From Clostridia bacterium (GTDB lineage: Bacteria > Bacillota > Clostridia > Christensenellales > Borkfalkiaceae), in assembly GCA_017452305.1 (NCBI GenBank), contig JAFTMQ010000190.1, positions 1-8,070 on the forward strand: a stretch of 8,070 nt of DNA, given 5' to 3'. Position 1 is the stretch's first letter. Each line of letters starts with the position of its first letter. A program made the translations under genes and the position numbers. Positions 6,325 to 8,070 of the stretch are shown piece by piece. The notes beneath the pieces were generated by a model. The model ran no database searches. It was not told where the DNA came from and saw only the letters and a program-made list of their open reading frames with translations.

Positions 6325-6353
6325 TTTACTTTTTGTACAATATTTGTTATAAT
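6325..6353 (+). promoter_or_regulatory. Housekeeping promoter of the DUF1934-MBL-rho-like operon
   Basis: TATAAT (6348-6353) preceded by TG at 6345-6346 is a perfect extended -10. TTTACT (6325-6330) at 17 nt is a weaker -35, matching four of six positions. Transcription should begin near 6360, so the in-frame ATG at 6333 cannot be the start of the first gene. Confidence 0.75.
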
Positions 6354-6358
6354 ATTGT
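6337..6358 (+). promoter_or_regulatory. Inverted repeat over the -10 element: candidate operator
   Basis: ACAATATT (6337-6344) and AATATTGT (6351-6358) are perfect reverse complements separated by TGTTAT. The right arm and spacer contain the -10 hexamer, so a bound protein would block RNA polymerase. TGTCGAAA also occurs twice just downstream (6356-6363 and 6366-6373), 10 bp apart. No specific regulator family was recognised. Confidence 0.5.
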
Positions 6359-6386
6359 CGAAATATGTCGAAAAAAGGAAAACGTA

Positions 6387-6773
6387 ATGATAAAAAAGTG
6401 TGACGTAACGTTAAAATCAGGGGTAGACGGCGCGGTCAATTCTTTTTTTGCGGAAGGCAAATTAGAAAATCACGACGAAAAAATAGAGCTTTGCTACTTC
6501 GAGGATTCTACTGAAATTTCCCTTACCTTCCATGGAGGAAAAGTGTGGCTAAATAGAGAGGGGGATTATTCGTTGCGGCTTATGCTTGTACAAGGGGAAC
6601 AGACGTGCGGAGAAATCGGTATCAACGGCAACGTTGGCGATTTGGAAATTTACACGCACGTAGTCGAATACAAAACCTCAAAAAATAAGTTGACGGCCCA
6701 CCTTCGGTACGATATTTTACTTGGCGAGGACGTGCAAAAAATGGAGCTTCACGTACAAGCCAACGCAAAATAA
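6387..6773 (+). CDS. DUF1934 (YwiB-like) small beta-barrel protein of unknown function
   Basis: The 128-residue product has the look of the DUF1934 family, whose Bacillus member is YwiB. It has alternating hydrophobic strands throughout, an early EGKLENHDEKIELCYFED segment, and a final GDLEIYTHVVEY followed by KLTAHLRYDILLG, the family's pattern of a T-containing strand followed by a strand ending in Y. There is no signal peptide, membrane segment or obvious catalytic residue, so it is expected to be cytosolic. The function of the family is not established. The start at 6387 is preferred over the in-frame ATG at 6333 because the latter lies inside the promoter and adds residues unlike the family. 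The SD is weak (AAGGA, about 6375-6379). The MBL gene starts 9 nt after its stop, and its SD overlaps that stop. Confidence 0.7.
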   Translation: MIKKCDVTLKSGVDGAVNSFFAEGKLENHDEKIELCYFEDSTEISLTFHGGKVWLNREGDYSLRLMLVQGEQTCGEIGINGNVGDLEIYTHVVEYKTSKNKLTAHLRYDILLGEDVQKMELHVQANAK

Positions 6774-6782
6774 GGAGGAAAT

Positions 6783-7421
6783 ATGAACGTTTGTTATTTA
6801 GGTCATTCTTGTTTTAAAATCACGTCTGCACAGGGCGCGTCGATTATCACCGATCCATATACGGGGGTTGGTTACGAATTGCCGAGCGGTTTAACCGCCG
6901 ACGCCGTAACGACGAGCCACGCGCATTTCGACCATAATTTTACCCAAGCCGTACAAACGGACAGCGTGATTTCCACGCTCGGCGCGCATTCGGTTGCGGA
7001 TATTCAAATCCTTGGTATTGCAAGTTGGCACGATGAAAAACGCGGCGTTTTACGCGGCAAAAACATCATTTACAAATATCGCGTGGACGGCATTAACGTT
7101 TGTCATTTGGGGGATTTGGGCGAGGATATTTCCGCGGAGTTGGTGGAAAGGATTGGCGCGGTGGACATGTTGCTACTCCCCGTTGGCGGTACGTATACAA
7201 TCGATGCGTTACAAGCCAAGGACTTGACGGAAAAGCTTGCGCCCAAAATCGTCATTCCCATGCATTTTAAAGCGGACGGAAAGTTAGATATTTGCGACGT
7301 TTCCGCGTTTTTAAAGGAGTTTCCCTCGTCAATAATAAAAAAGGCGAATAGAAATTGGATAGAGTTAGAAAAGCAGGCTTTGCCCAATGCGTTACAAATT
7401 GTTTATTTGGAGCGAAAATAA
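6783..7421 (+). CDS. Metallo-beta-lactamase-fold metal-dependent hydrolase, UlaG-like
   Basis: The 212-residue cytosolic protein belongs to the short MBL-fold branch related to UlaG. It opens with NVCYLGHSCFKI and D24 in IITDPY. The metal-binding motif is SHAHFDHN at 45-52, giving H46, H48, D50 and H51. Further candidate ligands are H108 with D111 in HLGDLGE, and H161 in IPMHF. All expected ligands are present, so it should bind two metal ions and hydrolyse a phosphoester, lactone or similar bond. The substrate cannot be read from the sequence, and a role in L-ascorbate use is not supported because no ula genes are nearby. The start at 6783 follows the strong SD AAGGAGGA (6772-6779). The next gene begins one base after the stop, indicating one transcription unit with possible translational coupling. 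Confidence 0.88.
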   Translation: MNVCYLGHSCFKITSAQGASIITDPYTGVGYELPSGLTADAVTTSHAHFDHNFTQAVQTDSVISTLGAHSVADIQILGIASWHDEKRGVLRGKNIIYKYRVDGINVCHLGDLGEDISAELVERIGAVDMLLLPVGGTYTIDALQAKDLTEKLAPKIVIPMHFKADGKLDICDVSAFLKEFPSSIIKKANRNWIELEKQALPNALQIVYLERK

Positions 7422-7422
7422 T

Positions 7423-8070
7423 ATGAATGAAGAAAACAAAAGAGAATTTATATTTCGTTGTAGAGAATTTTTATCCGCTCAATCGCTTGCGAGTTTGCGC
7501 TCGTATGGCAGAGAGGTAGGCGTTGTAAGCCCCACTTCCCGCAAAAAGGGTGAACTAATCGAAGAAATTATCGGCGTTTTATATAATGAAATCCCCGCGC
7601 AGGCAAGAAGCGGCCGAGGCGCGCCCGTTTTGGACGATCGTCCCGACGTGAAAATCGTGCAGGAAATCGAACGCTTAAAGGCGAAATACGATGCGCCTAC
7701 GGCCACGGGGACGGGGTATGGTATTCCCGATTATCACTTCGAGGAAAGATTAAAAGAGCTTAGGGAAAAGCAAACGATATTTGTTTTAAATTCCAATGCG
7801 CACGTAGATTGCAATGCAGACGGCACCCCTCGTGTTTTCCGTGGACAAATGGCAACGCACGACGACGTTTCTTTCCTCATTCCTTTGGATTATATGAAGG
7901 ATGAGGAAAAATTGCTTCTTCCCATTGATTTTATCCGTAGCTACGGCTTAAAGGACGGCGACGTGATTTCTTGCTACGCAAAGAAAAACGAGAACATCGC
8001 CATTGTGATGAAAATTTTAGAGGTAAACGGTTGCGAGCCTGCATATTTAAAACGAAACGGAAATTTTGAC
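7423..8070 (+). CDS. Transcription termination factor Rho-like protein, N-terminal part (continues beyond window)
   Basis: The frame is open from the ATG at 7423 to the window end, giving 216 residues without a stop. Residues about 17-56 (LASLRSYGREVGVVSPTSRKKGELIEEII) resemble the Rho N-terminal helical domain. Residues about 164-203 (LLLPIDFIRSYGLKDGDVIS, then IAIVMKILEVNG) match the second half of the Rho RNA-binding cold-shock-like domain. In E. coli that is the stretch with IRRFNLRTGD and LLKVNEVN. The ATPase domain would lie beyond the window. Unlike standard Rho, no DGFGFLR-type RNP1 motif is seen. The nearest candidate is DGTPRVFRG (133-141), and a longer stretch separates it from the IRxxxLKxGD motif. 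A linker of about 75 residues (60-135) has charged helices. The SD is weak (GGAG, 7409-7412) and the gene starts one base after the MBL stop, suggesting coupling. It could be the lineage's only Rho or a divergent paralogue. Confidence 0.68.
   Translation, partial: MNEENKREFIFRCREFLSAQSLASLRSYGREVGVVSPTSRKKGELIEEIIGVLYNEIPAQARSGRGAPVLDDRPDVKIVQEIERLKAKYDAPTATGTGYGIPDYHFEERLKELREKQTIFVLNSNAHVDCNADGTPRVFRGQMATHDDVSFLIPLDYMKDEEKLLLPIDFIRSYGLKDGDVISCYAKKNENIAIVMKILEVNGCEPAYLKRNGNFD

Noticed and set aside
6337..6358. Rex, PerR or Fur box at the DUF1934 promoter
   Set aside because: The palindrome does not fit TTGTTAAnnnnTTAACAA or TTATAATnATTATAA: only one half resembles PerR, by sharing TTATAAT with the -10.
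6333..6386. Longer N-terminus for the DUF1934 protein starting at 6333
   Set aside because: It would begin inside the promoter spacer, before the transcription start.

Overview
The window reads as chromosomal DNA of a spore-forming member of the Bacillota, most likely a clostridial lineage. The evidence is a SpoIIID-type sporulation regulator, strong AGGAGG-like ribosome binding sites, Bacillus-style housekeeping promoters with extended -10 elements, and clostridial-looking type II topoisomerase subunits. All genes lie on the + strand. I saw no RNA gene, insertion sequence, CRISPR array or phage gene, and cannot assign a genus.

Layout. Positions 1-240 hold the last 79 codons of a UvrD/Rep-like superfamily 1 helicase, ending at a weak hairpin-plus-T-tract. 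A 151-nt gap (241-391) carries a strong promoter (TTGAAA, 17 nt, TGT-TATAAT), a cluster of 10-bp-phased GCATA repeats at the predicted transcription start, and an SD. It drives a two-gene operon encoding a type II topoisomerase: subunit B (392-2575, ParE-like) and subunit A (2562-5027, ParC-like), overlapping by 14 nt. The pair lacks a recognisable GyrA box and looks more like topoisomerase IV than gyrase. The A subunit has mixed GyrA/ParC character.

Next, without an evident terminator, comes spoIIID (5102-5356), with a TTG start and an SD half buried in a perfect 7-bp hairpin. A possible SigE-type promoter would start transcription inside that hairpin. A separate strong promoter then serves tyrA (5449-6273, prephenate dehydrogenase without ACT domain), which ends in a clear intrinsic terminator. 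The last operon starts from another extended -10 promoter whose -10 lies inside an 8-6-8 inverted repeat. It encodes a DUF1934/YwiB-like protein (6387-6773), a metallo-beta-lactamase-fold hydrolase (6783-7421), and the first 216 codons of a Rho-like protein (7423 to window end), which is still open at the edge.

The genes cover chromosome topology, sporulation control, tyrosine synthesis and transcription termination rather than one pathway. The observations most worth following are: an acidic insert in the ParE-like subunit carrying two tandem QxxLF sequences that resemble beta-clamp-binding motifs; the spoIIID leader hairpin that could silence read-through mRNA but not mRNA from a sporulation promoter; the operator-like palindrome over the DUF1934 promoter; and the divergent RNA-binding region of the Rho-like protein.
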